Source: Clostridiales bacterium
GTDB lineage: Bacteria; Bacillota; Clostridia; Oscillospirales; Oscillospiraceae
Length of the DNA stretch: 46,344 nt
Reading direction: 5' to 3'
Assembly (NCBI GenBank): GCA_019418625.1
Contig: DYBL01000058.1
Coordinates: forward strand, 1 to 46,344
The notes beneath the pieces are model-generated. The model did no database searches. It saw nothing but the letters and a program-made list of their open reading frames with translations, and had not been told where the DNA came from. Positions 23,598 to 31,889 of the stretch are shown here, one piece after another; position 1 is the stretch's first letter; every line of letters begins with the position of its first letter. Position numbers and translations under genes: made by a program.

Positions 23598-23701
23598 TTA
23601 TTTCTTAACAAAAAAATTAACAAATACGCAATCTTTTCAACAGCAAATAAGCGTGTAGAAAAGGCGAGTATAGTTAATAAAACGTAGTCAAATTGTAGTC
23701 A
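23597..23701. other. AT-rich patch between tRNA-Ser and the phage-like amidase, possible attachment-site arm
   Basis: About 30% GC in a roughly 62% GC window. It holds two direct-repeat pairs: TTAACAAA at 23605-23612 and 23617-23624, and GTAGTCA at 23684-23690 and 23695-23701, the last overlapping the amidase stop. Short direct repeats in AT-rich DNA next to a tRNA 3' end resemble integrase arm sites. No second copy of the tRNA 3' end was found in the window. Confidence 0.4.
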
Positions 23702-24490
23702 GCATTTGAGCCTTGCCGCCATCTTGATAAGCAGCGCCCGGACGCTCCGCTCCGTATACTCCAGGGCCTTCCAGCGGTCGGGGCTGTCGATGATCCCAGC
23801 GGCGGCCAAGGCGTCCACCGCCTGCACCAGCTCCTCGTCCACAGAGGGCTCCTGGGGCGTCTCGCTCACCCAGGGGATGCCCAGGTAATCCGTGATGCCC
23901 CGGGCCTCAGCCTCGGCCACAGACGCCCTCCAGGCGTCCGATCTGAGGTTTTTGACGTCGTTTTCATTGGTGTGGAAGGCGTGCTCGATGAGCACCGCCG
24001 GAGCCACCGTGTGCTTGAGGACGTACAGTGACGGGTCATAGACGATCGATCTCGAGCGCACCGCCGTTCCCGTCTCCCGTACCCGGGCCAGGATCGCCTG
24101 GGCCGCCTGCTCCCGCTCGCCGCCGGCGCCGTAGACATATGCGCTCCAGCCCCGTGCGCTGGACCAGCCGCTGCCGCCGGCCGCGTTGGAGTGAAGTGAG
24201 ACGAACAGGTCCAGGCCCTTGATATCGTTCGCGATGGCGCACCGTTCCGCCAGGGACACCGCCGCCCCGTCCGGCCGGGTCTCCACCACCGTCACGCCGC
24301 AGCGGCGCAGGTGGGCACCGATCCGCCCCGCCATGTCCAGGGCAAACTCGTGCTCGTAGTAGCTCCCGTCCGGGCTGCGGTTGGCCAGGTTGGAGGCGTC
24401 ATGGCCCGCGTCCAGGACCACCGTCTTTCCGGTGCCGCCGGTGTCCGAATCGGACACCGACGCTTTGTGCACCACGATGTAAAACGGCAT
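23699..24490 (-). CDS. N-acetylmuramoyl-L-alanine amidase (Amidase_3, phage endolysin-like), possibly 5'-truncated
   Basis: 263 residues from the ATG at 24490. The zinc amidase domain is complete: VVLDAGHDAS (His), YYEHEFAL (Glu), LFVSLHSNAAGG (His) and VLIEHAFHTNENDV (catalytic Glu). It cleaves the bond between MurNAc and L-Ala in peptidoglycan. No signal peptide is seen, as in phage lysins. The C-terminal tail (EPSVDEELVQAVDALAAAG) resembles a small helical end domain of endolysins. No ribosome site precedes the ATG, and the frame stays open and plausible upstream to about 24540, so the true start may be lost or the gene may be silent. It overlaps the cyclase frame by 92 bp. Confidence 0.75.
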   Translation of the reverse strand: MPFYIVVHKASVSDSDTGGTGKTVVLDAGHDASNLANRSPDGSYYEHEFALDMAGRIGAHLRRCGVTVVETRPDGAAVSLAERCAIANDIKGLDLFVSLHSNAAGGSGWSSARGWSAYVYGAGGEREQAAQAILARVRETGTAVRSRSIVYDPSLYVLKHTVAPAVLIEHAFHTNENDVKNLRSDAWRASVAEAEARGITDYLGIPWVSETPQEPSVDEELVQAVDALAAAGIIDSPDRWKALEYTERSVRALLIKMAARLKC

Positions 24491-25082
24491 CACCCGGTCC
24501 GGATTGCAGGCAAAACAGTCCGCCGCCAGCCCGGTCAAGGCCTGTAAGGTTTTCAATGACCACCATCCGGCCCGTTCCCAGCAGCTTTTGGTGGATGGGC
24601 AGCGTCTCATTGTAAATGGCATCCACGCCGATGGTATCCAGGCCGATGCCCTGCTTGCCCGAGCCGATCAGATACTCCACCACGTCCGGCCCGATGACCG
24701 GATAATCCCCATAGTAGTCCGGCGTGCCCCAAAAGCGGTCCCAGCCGGTCCGGATCAGCAAAAACGCCGCCCGGTCCGCCAGCTGCCGCACCGGCGCCAG
24801 GCGCTCCATGGTCAGCACCGCTCCCGCTGCCGCATCTGAGCAGTCCACCACCAATGCCGGTCCCACGAACTGCGCCGCGGGCAGAGCATCCAGCGTAGGC
24901 TGGTGGGCAAACAGATGGGCCGGGGCATCCATATGGGTGCCCGTATGAGAGTAGAGGGACAAAAGCGTCTCCCGGAAGCCGTCTTTTTCATAGGTGTTGG
25001 CCGGCGACAGCCGGGGCGGCTCCGTTCCCGGATAAACCGGCATGTCCGGCTCGATCCGGTGGGTGAAATCCAATACGCGCAT
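24399..25082 (-). CDS. Cyclase family protein (kynurenine formamidase-like) with replaced C-terminus
   Basis: 227 residues from ATG 25082 (GGAAGG upstream). The metal-binding motif HTGTHMDAPAH is at 46-56, with RIEPDMPVYPG, FLLIRTGWDRFWG and GLDTIGVDAIYNETLPIH as further family signatures. Characterised members hydrolyse N-formylkynurenine or related amides. Similarity runs to about VVIENLTGL (near 24540). The usual C-terminal strand ending in a DG-P-RA motif is missing, and the frame instead runs into an Arg/Gly-rich tail that reads across the amidase gene out of frame. I read this as truncation by a rearrangement; whether the protein still works is unknown. Confidence 0.75.
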   Translation of the reverse strand: MRVLDFTHRIEPDMPVYPGTEPPRLSPANTYEKDGFRETLLSLYSHTGTHMDAPAHLFAHQPTLDALPAAQFVGPALVVDCSDAAAGAVLTMERLAPVRQLADRAAFLLIRTGWDRFWGTPDYYGDYPVIGPDVVEYLIGSGKQGIGLDTIGVDAIYNETLPIHQKLLGTGRMVVIENLTGLDRAGGGLFCLQSGPGDAVLHRGAQSVGVRFGHRRHRKDGGPGRGP

Positions 25083-25232
25083 CAATATCCTTCCTTTCTT
25101 TCCCGGATCCGAGGATCCTCTGCTTCAATCGTCTGATTTTACTACCTGTTGTCGGTGGAGAGTCAATTGTTTTTTTCATCGGCACATTGTCAGAAAAAAA
25201 CGTGGAATTTTTTACATTCAGGAGGTCGTATC

Positions 25233-25901
25233 ATGGAACCTGACGTCCGCATCGATCCTGCGCTCTTGACCGTGTTCCCCCAGATCCGGTTGGGCTGCCT
25301 CACCTACGAGGCAGCCGTGGCTCCGTCCTCTCCGGCCCTGTGGTCGCTGGTGGAGCAGGAAACTGTCCCCGCCGTTCTGGCGGAGCTGGAGGAAAAGACC
25401 CTGGCCGGCATCGAGGGCATCCGCTGCTCCCGGGAGGCCTACAAAGCCTTCGGCCGCAGCCCCTCCCGCTACCGGGTCTCCTCCGAAAGCCTCATCCGCC
25501 GTATCCGGCAGGGAAATCCCCTCTATCACGTCAACACCGTGGTAGACGTAAACAATCTCATCTCCCTGGAAACCGCTCTGTCCGCAGGCTCCTACGACCT
25601 CTCCCGCCTTCGCGGGCCCGTCGCGCTGACGGTGGGACAGTCCGGCGAGGGCTACGAGAGCATCGGCAAAAGCTACATCGACATGGAGCACATGCTCCTC
25701 CTTCGGGACGAGGAGGGGCCCTTCGGCAGTCCCACCAGTGACTCCCACCGGGCCATGATCGGGCCGGAGTCCGCCCGCATCCTCACGGTCATCTACTGCT
25801 TCTCCGACGCCATCGACCTGGACGCTGCCCTGGAGCGGGCCGCCGGGCAGCTGGCTGAATTTGCCGGAGCGGCCGATCTGCACCGCTGGATCGTCGGCTG
25901 A
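25233..25901 (+). CDS. B3/4 domain protein (stand-alone PheT-like B3/B4 module)
   Basis: 222 residues. The central stretch has the B3/4 fold signatures AYKAFGRSPSRYR, LYHVNTVVDVNNLISLET and GPFGSPTSDSHRAMI. In PheT this module takes part in editing of mischarged tRNA-Phe; free-standing versions are widespread in Firmicutes and their role is unproven. The ATG at 25233 follows AGGAGG by about seven bases. It is divergent from the cyclase gene across 150 bp of AT-rich DNA. Confidence 0.88.
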   Translation: MEPDVRIDPALLTVFPQIRLGCLTYEAAVAPSSPALWSLVEQETVPAVLAELEEKTLAGIEGIRCSREAYKAFGRSPSRYRVSSESLIRRIRQGNPLYHVNTVVDVNNLISLETALSAGSYDLSRLRGPVALTVGQSGEGYESIGKSYIDMEHMLLLRDEEGPFGSPTSDSHRAMIGPESARILTVIYCFSDAIDLDAALERAAGQLAEFAGAADLHRWIVG

Positions 25902-25910
25902 GGACGATCC
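25888..25910 (+). terminator. Hairpin at the end of the B3/4 gene
   Basis: GGATCGTC (25888-25895) pairs with GACGATCC (25903-25910); no U-tract follows, so termination is doubtful. Confidence 0.3.
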
Positions 25911-25913
25911 CCC

Positions 25914-25944
25914 TTGACTCTTTCCCTGGAATAGGGTTTACAAT
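25914..25944 (+). promoter_or_regulatory. Possible promoter of the EamA gene
   Basis: TTGACT (25914-25919) and TACAAT (25939-25944) with a long 19-bp spacer. Confidence 0.4.
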
Positions 25945-25976
25945 GGCTGCAACAATCTTGGATGGGAGGCGCCGTC

Positions 25977-26888
25977 TTGAAAACGAAATCCTGTATCTTC
26001 ATCATTATCGCCGCCGCGCTCTGGGGCGGGATCGGCGTATTTTTCAACATGCTCAGTGCCGCGGGCTTCACACAGATGCAGGTGGTGGCCATCCGGGTCA
26101 CCGCCGCAGCCATCGCCCTGACGCTGTACATTCTGGTCAAGGACCGGTCTTTGCTGCGGGTAAAGCTGCGGGACTGCTGGTGCTTCGTGGGAACGGGCAT
26201 CATCAGTCTGGTGTTTTTCAACTGGTGCTATTTCACCGCCATTGAGCTGACCAGTCTGGCGGTAGCGGCCGTGCTGATGTATACCTCGCCGATTTTCGTC
26301 ATGCTGTTTTCCGCTCTGCTGTTCCACGAACGCATCACCGGCAAAAAGGTGGTGGCCCTGCTCATGACGTTTTTGGGCTGTCTGTTCGTGGCCGGCGTGT
26401 TCGGCAGCAGTGATTACGCCTTTTCCCTCAGCGGCATCCTCATCGGCATCGGCGCCGGTGTGGGCTACGCCCTGTACAGTATTTTCGGCCGCTTTGCCCT
26501 GGAAAAGGGCTATCCGTCCGTGACCATCTCTGAATACACGTTCCTCTTTGCCACTCTGGGCGCTCTGCCTCTTTCCCGGATCTGGAAGTCGGCCCATCTG
26601 CTGGCTTTGCCGGAGACCATCGGCGGCGCCCTGGGCATCGGCGTTTTGTGCTGCGTGTTTCCGTTCATCCTCTATACCCAGGGCCTGGCGGGGGTGGAGA
26701 CCAGCAAGGCCGCCATCATGGCCACCGTGGAGCCCGCCGTGGCCGCGGTGCTGAGCTTTGCCCTGTACGGCGAGTCCCTGCTGGGATTCAAGGGCGTGGG
26801 CATCCTGCTCATTTTCGGCTCCGTGGTGCTGCTGAACCACACCCCCAAAAGCGCTGCCGTTCCCTCCGCCCCGTGCAAGCAGCCGTGA
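25977..26888 (+). CDS. EamA family (DMT superfamily) permease
   Basis: 303 residues, ten predicted membrane helices in two five-helix EamA repeats (about 5-135 and 145-295). Conserved features are AAALWGGIGVFFN at the first helix, the ALLFHERIT glutamate after helix 4 and the AAVLSFALYGESL pair in the second repeat. Probably a metabolite exporter; substrate unknown. I choose TTG at 25977 because GGGAGG ends seven bases before it; the in-frame ATG at 25962 overlaps this ribosome site and has none of its own. Confidence 0.9.
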   Translation: MKTKSCIFIIIAAALWGGIGVFFNMLSAAGFTQMQVVAIRVTAAAIALTLYILVKDRSLLRVKLRDCWCFVGTGIISLVFFNWCYFTAIELTSLAVAAVLMYTSPIFVMLFSALLFHERITGKKVVALLMTFLGCLFVAGVFGSSDYAFSLSGILIGIGAGVGYALYSIFGRFALEKGYPSVTISEYTFLFATLGALPLSRIWKSAHLLALPETIGGALGIGVLCCVFPFILYTQGLAGVETSKAAIMATVEPAVAAVLSFALYGESLLGFKGVGILLIFGSVVLLNHTPKSAAVPSAPCKQP

Positions 26889-26895
26889 AAGCCGC

Positions 26896-26924
26896 TTTTC
26901 ATTTTCCCCCGGCCGTGCTATGAT
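26896..26924 (+). promoter_or_regulatory. Promoter of the patatin-like gene
   Basis: TTTTCA (26896-26901), 17 bp, TATGAT (26919-26924) with a TGC extension. Confidence 0.55.
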
Positions 26925-26963
26925 GGAGCAAGAGCCATCTATACACGAAAGAAGTGACCTTGT

Positions 26964-27827
26964 ATGAAAACCGCTCTGGTGCTGGAGGGCGGCGCCTTCC
27001 GCACCATATTCTCCTCCGGCGTATGCGACGCGTTTTTGGACGGGGGGCTTCCCCTGCCGGACTATACCCTGGGCGTCTCCGCCGGCATCACCTACGGCGT
27101 CAGCTACCTCTCCCGGCAAAGCCGCCGGAACCTGCGGGTGCTGACCCGCTTCGCCTCCGACCGGCGCTACATGGGAATGGGCAACTACCTGCGCCGGGGC
27201 AACCGCTCCTACTTCGGGCTGCGCTTTTCCTATGAGACCATCCCCAACCAGCTGGACCCCTTCGACTATGACGCCTTCGAGGCCTATCCAGGCCGGGCGG
27301 AGGCGGTGGTCACCAACCTGGCCACCGGCCTGGCAGAGTATCTGCCCGTGCCCCGGCGGGACGAGCACAATCTGCTGCTCCAGGCCACCTGCGCCATCCC
27401 CTTCCTTTTCCCGGTCTACCATCTGGATGGCCAGCCCTATCTGGACGGAGGCTGTGCCGACGCTATTCCCTGGAAGCATGCCTTTGACGAGGGCTGCGAC
27501 CGGGTGGTGGTGATCTTGACCCGGGAGCGGGACTATGAAAAGACACCGGACGGGTCCCTTCCGCTGATCCGCCGGGCCTTCCGCAAATACCCCCGCTTTG
27601 TGGAGGCCATGGAGACCCGGGCCCAGCGCTACAACCAGTGCCGCCGGGAGCTGTTTGAGCTGGAACAGCAAGGACGCGTGCTGGTGATCGCCCCGGAGTC
27701 CACCGCCGGCTTTTCCCGGACGGAGCGGGATCTTGAAAAGATCCGGGCCCTGTGGCAGTCCGGCTATTTCGCCGGCCGCAGCGCCCTGCCCGCCGTGCGG
27801 GAGTTCTGGTTCGGCCAGAATCCGTAA
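26964..27827 (+). CDS. Patatin-like phospholipase family protein (YjjU/RssA-like)
   Basis: 287 residues with the Ser/Asp dyad: nucleophile Ser39 in GVSAG and Asp161 in LDGGCAD; oxyanion loop LEGGAFR at 7-13. It probably hydrolyses acyl esters of lipids at the cytosolic side, since no signal peptide is seen. The C-terminal part (KIRALWQSGYFAGR) matches the bacterial DUF6363-bearing subgroup. The ribosome site is weak (AAGAAGTG). Terminated by a hairpin 14 bp downstream. Confidence 0.9.
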   Translation: MKTALVLEGGAFRTIFSSGVCDAFLDGGLPLPDYTLGVSAGITYGVSYLSRQSRRNLRVLTRFASDRRYMGMGNYLRRGNRSYFGLRFSYETIPNQLDPFDYDAFEAYPGRAEAVVTNLATGLAEYLPVPRRDEHNLLLQATCAIPFLFPVYHLDGQPYLDGGCADAIPWKHAFDEGCDRVVVILTRERDYEKTPDGSLPLIRRAFRKYPRFVEAMETRAQRYNQCRRELFELEQQGRVLVIAPESTAGFSRTERDLEKIRALWQSGYFAGRSALPAVREFWFGQNP

Positions 27828-27840
27828 ATTTTGCGTGAAG

Positions 27841-27872
27841 CACCTCCTTTTCCCGGGAGGTGTTTCTCTTTT
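27841..27872 (+). terminator. Terminator of the patatin-like gene
   Basis: CACCTCC (27841-27847) pairs with GGAGGTG (27856-27862), followed by a T-rich tail. Confidence 0.8.
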
Positions 27873-28073
27873 TCACAAAGGTTCTACGTTTGCGTTGTGC
27901 GACTTCTCTTACATTTTACGCAAAATTTGCAAAATTCTCCGTTCCCTCTTCTCAGTGCCGTTTTTTGAATATATAATGATAAAGCTGCATATCCGTATAG
28001 GAACAGCAGCTGATATCGCCTATATTTTTTTTGCCAAAAAACGCCTACCGAACGAAGAAAAAGGAGCAACAGC

Positions 28074-29825
28074 ATGGATATTTTTTCCGTCTTTACCCTT
28101 TGCGGCGGTCTGGCCTTCTTCCTCTACGGCATGACCACCATGTCCAAGAGCCTGGAGAAGATGGCCGGCGGCAAGCTGGAGCGCATTTTGAAGCGCATGA
28201 CCTCCAATCCTCTCAAGAGCCTGCTGCTTGGCACCGGCATCACCGTGGCCATCCAGTCCTCCTCCGCGGTAACGGTCATGCTGGTGGGTCTGGTGAACTC
28301 CGGCGTCATGGAGCTGAGCCAGACCATCGGCGTCATCATGGGTTCCAACATCGGTACCACTACCACCGCCTGGATCCTCTCCCTGACGGGCATCGAAAGC
28401 GACAACGTGTTCGTCAACATGCTCAAGCCGGAGAGCTTCTCTCCCCTGCTGGCCATGGCCGGCGTCATCCTCATCATGGGCTCCAAGAAGCAAAAGCGCC
28501 GGGACATCGGCCGGGTCATGGTGGGCTTCGCCATTTTGATGTACGGCATGGATCTGATGAAGGACGCGGTGGAGCCGCTGTCCGAAGTCCCCGCCTTCAC
28601 CCAGCTGCTCACCGCTTTCCAGAATCCCCTGCTGGGTGTGCTGGTGGGCATGGTGTTTACGGCCGTCATCCAGTCCTCCTCCGCCTCTGTGGGTATTTTG
28701 CAGGCCCTGGCCCTCACCGGCTCCGTTTCCTTCGGCGCCGCCATCCCCATCATCATGGGTCAGAACATCGGTACCTGCATCACCGCCCTCATCAGCTCCA
28801 TCGGCGTCAGCCGCAGCGCCAAGCGGGTGGCTGTGGTGCATATCTCCTTCAACGTCATCGGTACGGCTGTTTGCATGGTGCTCTTTTACGGAGCCAATGC
28901 GCTGGTAGGCTTTACCTTCCTCGATGACCCCATCGGCGTGGTGGGCATCGCCCTGTGCCACTCCGCATTCAACATTTTCACCACGGCACTGCTGCTGCCC
29001 TTCTCCCGCCAGCTGGAAAAGCTGGCGCGGAGACTGGTGCGCAGCGAGAGCCGCAAGGAGAACTTCGCGTTCCTGGATCCCCTGCTGCTGCGCACCCCCG
29101 GTGTGGCTATCAGCGAATGCGTGTCCATGACCAATCAGATGGGCGCCCTGGCCCACAAGAGCCTCCTTTTGTCCCTGGAACAGCTGAACGGGTACAGCGA
29201 GACCCGGGAGGCCCAGATCCTGGAAAACGAGGACAAGCTGGACATCTACGAGGACCGGCTGGGCAGTTATCTGGTGGAGATCTCCCAGCACGGCGTGTCC
29301 ATGGAGGACATGCGCACCGTCTCCCGCCTGCTCCACGCCATCGGCGACTTCGAGCGCATCGGCGACCACGCCCTCAACCTGCAGGAGTCCGCCCAGGAGC
29401 TCCACGACAAGGGCCTGCGCTTTTCCGACTCCGCCGAGGCGGAGATCTCCGTACTGCTGGATGCCCTGCGGGATATTCTGGGACAGGCCTTCTCCTGCTT
29501 TGCCGCCGATGATCCCCACGCCGCTTTGAGCGTGGAGCCGCTGGAGGAGACCATCGACCGGCTCATCGAGGAGGTGCGCATGCGCCACATCCAGCGTCTC
29601 CAGACCGGCGAATGCACCATTCAGCTGGGCTTCATCCTCAGCGACCTTCTGACCAACTTCGAGCGTGTGTCCGACCACTGCTCCAACATCGCCGTGTGCG
29701 TGCTGGAAGAGCAGGACGCTTCCCTGGACCGCCACGCCTATCTCCACAATCTCAAGACCGACGACGCCTTTGCCCGGCACCTGGCCGGACAGCTGGAAAA
29801 GTACCGTCTGCCCCAGCAGGCATGA
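28074..29825 (+). CDS. Na/Pi cotransporter family protein with C-terminal PhoU-like domain
   Basis: 583 residues. The membrane part (about 1-310) has the two inverted repeats of the NptA/PNaS family, each with a QSSS motif (Gln61-Ser64 and Gln200-Ser203) that binds Na+ and phosphate. It is followed by a cytosolic PhoU-like helical domain (about 340-560) with the repeated pattern DFERIGDHALNL and NFERVSDHCSNIA. It imports phosphate with Na+, and the PhoU part probably regulates it. AAGGAG precedes the ATG. The 245 bp upstream are AT-rich; TATAAT at 27972-27977 is a likely -10. Confidence 0.93.
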   Translation: MDIFSVFTLCGGLAFFLYGMTTMSKSLEKMAGGKLERILKRMTSNPLKSLLLGTGITVAIQSSSAVTVMLVGLVNSGVMELSQTIGVIMGSNIGTTTTAWILSLTGIESDNVFVNMLKPESFSPLLAMAGVILIMGSKKQKRRDIGRVMVGFAILMYGMDLMKDAVEPLSEVPAFTQLLTAFQNPLLGVLVGMVFTAVIQSSSASVGILQALALTGSVSFGAAIPIIMGQNIGTCITALISSIGVSRSAKRVAVVHISFNVIGTAVCMVLFYGANALVGFTFLDDPIGVVGIALCHSAFNIFTTALLLPFSRQLEKLARRLVRSESRKENFAFLDPLLLRTPGVAISECVSMTNQMGALAHKSLLLSLEQLNGYSETREAQILENEDKLDIYEDRLGSYLVEISQHGVSMEDMRTVSRLLHAIGDFERIGDHALNLQESAQELHDKGLRFSDSAEAEISVLLDALRDILGQAFSCFAADDPHAALSVEPLEETIDRLIEEVRMRHIQRLQTGECTIQLGFILSDLLTNFERVSDHCSNIAVCVLEEQDASLDRHAYLHNLKTDDAFARHLAGQLEKYRLPQQA

Positions 29826-29835
29826 TCCCTTTGCG

Positions 29836-29866
29836 CGGGCCCGCCCTCCGGCGGGCCCGTTTTTTT
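29836..29866 (+). terminator. Terminator of the Na/Pi cotransporter gene
   Basis: Perfect 10-bp stem CGGGCCCGCC, loop CTCC, seven T. Confidence 0.93.
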
Positions 29867-29867
29867 G

Positions 29868-29999
29868 AATATTCATTTTTCTATTCATTCTATGCAATCT
29901 CATCTCTTGTAATTATGCCTAATTGCACTTGATTTTTCGCGGTTTTCTCTGTTGCTTTTTTGCTTTTTACCCATCCACCGAAAATAAATATTCATTTTT
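29868..29999. repeat. 13-bp direct repeat in the AT-rich region before the amino-acid ABC operon
   Basis: AATATTCATTTTT occurs at 29868-29880 and at 29987-29999, and an ATTCAT half-site recurs near 30018. The first copy includes the palindrome TGAATATTCA. They resemble ArgR half-sites (TGAAT/ATTCA) but without the normal four-base spacing. The region holds no gene. Confidence 0.35.
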
Positions 30000-30011
30000 T
30001 GTGAAAAAGTA

Positions 30012-30040
30012 TTGACATTCATGCAGGGACGTGGTAAGGT
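30012..30040 (+). promoter_or_regulatory. Promoter of the amino-acid ABC operon
   Basis: TTGACA (30012-30017), 17 bp, TAAGGT (30035-30040). Confidence 0.7.
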
Positions 30041-30126
30041 TAGGCATGTTCACAAGGAAACACTGTTTCCCATATGGATCCAACGCCCGCTGCGGCGGGT
30101 AACATACAAGGAAGAGGATGAAAATT

Positions 30127-31023
30127 ATGAAGAAACTGTTTGCACTGCTGCTGGCTCTGGCCATGACCGCGAGCCTGGCCGCCTGCGGATCCAAGGAAGA
30201 GGCTCCCGCTGAAGAGGAGACCGTGGATTACGCTTCCATGTCCATCGACGACCTGAAGGCCGCCATCACCACCGTCACCGAGGGCTCCCTGACCGTGGCC
30301 ACCAGCCCCGACTTCGCCCCCTATGAGTTCTACGCCATTGACGAAAACGGCGAACCCAAACTGGCCGGCTTCGATATGGATCTGGCTCAGTACATTGCCG
30401 ACTACCTGGGCCTGGAGCTGGAAGTCATCCCCATGGACTTTGACGGCACCATCATGGAGCTGCAGAGCGGCAACGTGGACCTGGGCATGGCCGGCTATTC
30501 TCCCGATCCCGACCGTGCCGACAGCATGGACTTCTCTGACGTGTACATCACCGGCGGCCAGTCCTTCGTGTGCGTGGAGAGCAACAAGGATCTGTTCCCC
30601 TCTCTGGAGGACGCCAACAACGCTGACTACTCCATCGGTGCTCAGGTAGGCTCCATTCAGGCTACTCTGGCCAAGGAGAACACCCCCGACGCCGACATCG
30701 TGGAGCTGACCAAGGTGCCCGACATCATCGCCGAGCTGCTGACCGGCAAGCTGGACGGTGCCTTCATCGAGACCATGGTGGCTGAGAGCTATGCCACCCA
30801 GTACCCCGAGCTGTGCCTGGCTCTGGAGGTCCCCTATGACGCTGAGGGCTCCGTGGTGGGCGTGTCCAAGGGCAACGCCGCGCTGCTGGAAGGCGTGAAC
30901 CGTGCCATCGCTGCCGCCAAGGAAGACGGCTCCTTCGACCAGTATGTGGTCAACGCCGTGGATCTGGCCTCCGGCGAGATCTACGAGGGCACGCTGGATG
31001 CCGCCGAGGCTCCCGCCGCCTGA
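30127..31023 (+). CDS. Polar amino-acid ABC transporter substrate-binding lipoprotein
   Basis: 298 residues. Lipoprotein signal with lipobox LAAC (Cys20), then an acidic linker and an SBP_bac_3 domain: SPDFAPYEFYAID, AGFDMDLAQYIADYLGLEL, GTIMELQSGNVDLGMAGYSP, DRADSMDFSDVY. Ligand likely a polar amino acid such as glutamine, cystine or arginine. ATG at 30127 is preferred (AGAGG nine bases upstream); ATG at 30118 sits almost on the ribosome site. It is first in a three-gene operon, separated from the permease by a 16-bp hairpin. Confidence 0.93.
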   Translation: MKKLFALLLALAMTASLAACGSKEEAPAEEETVDYASMSIDDLKAAITTVTEGSLTVATSPDFAPYEFYAIDENGEPKLAGFDMDLAQYIADYLGLELEVIPMDFDGTIMELQSGNVDLGMAGYSPDPDRADSMDFSDVYITGGQSFVCVESNKDLFPSLEDANNADYSIGAQVGSIQATLAKENTPDADIVELTKVPDIIAELLTGKLDGAFIETMVAESYATQYPELCLALEVPYDAEGSVVGVSKGNAALLEGVNRAIAAAKEDGSFDQYVVNAVDLASGEIYEGTLDAAEAPAA

Positions 31024-31038
31024 TCGATCCGTGTGTTC

Positions 31039-31073
31039 CAATTCCTCCCCGCGGAGACCGCGGGGAGGAATTG
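31039..31073 (+). other. Perfect 16-bp intercistronic hairpin after the binding-protein gene
   Basis: 31039-31054 pairs completely with 31058-31073 around an AGA loop. No U-tract follows. It probably stabilises the binding-protein message or partly attenuates the downstream genes. Confidence 0.75.
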
Positions 31074-31112
31074 ACTGCTTCCTGAAACAAGAGAAAAAGG
31101 AGGAAACCGCCT

Positions 31113-31889
31113 GTGTTTACTGCCGCCGGTTTCGAAAAAACATTTGCCTATATCGATCTTTTCAAGCAGGGCCTGATCTGCACGGTGTCCTTGTCCGCGC
31201 TGACCGTTATCTTCGGCTTCATCCTGGCGCTGATCCTGGCCGTGATGCGGCTTTCGGACGTCTGCCCCCTGCGGTTCCTGGCACTGACCAAGGACGGTCA
31301 TCTCCGGGATCAGGGCTTTGTGGCGGCAGTGAGCCGGTTCAATCCCATCCGGTTCCTGGCCACTGTGTATGTGGAAGTCTTCCGGGCCACGCCTATGCTG
31401 GTCCAGTTGTTCATAATCTACTATGTGGTCTTTGACGGCGTGGATCTGCCGTCCTTCAAGCTCTTCGGCTTCATCCGGTTTGACCGGTTCCTTCCCGGCG
31501 TGGTGGCCCTGGCCCTCAACTCCGGCGCCTACCTTTCCGAGATCATCCGCTCCGGCATCCAGTCCATTGACGGCGGTCAGACGGAGGCGGCCCGGTCCCT
31601 GGGCCTTTCTCAGGTGCAGAACATGCGCTATGTGGTGCTGCCCCAGGCCATCAAGAACATCCTGCCGGCCATCGCCAATGAGTTCGTCACCATCATCAAG
31701 GAATCCTCCATCTGCTATACCATCGGCGTGCAGGAGATCATGTACGCAGTGACCTCCATCAAAGGCGCCACCTACCGCATCGCCGAGCCGCTGGTCATCG
31801 CCACACTGGTCTACTTCTGCCTGACCTTCCCCACCAGCAAGATCATTGCTTACTTTGAAAGGAGAATGAGCCGTGGCGACAAGAGATAG
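31113..31889 (+). CDS. Polar amino-acid ABC transporter permease
   Basis: 258 residues, HisM/GlnP-like with an N-terminal helix containing KQGLICTVSLSALTVIFG, a FRATPMLVQLFIIYY segment and the EAA loop AYLSEIIRSGIQSIDGGQTE / AARSLGLSQ. A 30-residue insertion rich in charges separates the first helices (about 48-80). GTG start at 31113 with AGGAGG nine bases upstream. It overlaps the ATPase gene by 17 bp, so the two are coupled. Confidence 0.93.
   Translation: MFTAAGFEKTFAYIDLFKQGLICTVSLSALTVIFGFILALILAVMRLSDVCPLRFLALTKDGHLRDQGFVAAVSRFNPIRFLATVYVEVFRATPMLVQLFIIYYVVFDGVDLPSFKLFGFIRFDRFLPGVVALALNSGAYLSEIIRSGIQSIDGGQTEAARSLGLSQVQNMRYVVLPQAIKNILPAIANEFVTIIKESSICYTIGVQEIMYAVTSIKGATYRIAEPLVIATLVYFCLTFPTSKIIAYFERRMSRGDKR

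Noticed and set aside
23398..23697. Intact attachment-site pair at tRNA-Ser
   Set aside because: No second copy of the tRNA 3' end and no integrase gene are in the window; kept only as a possible scar.
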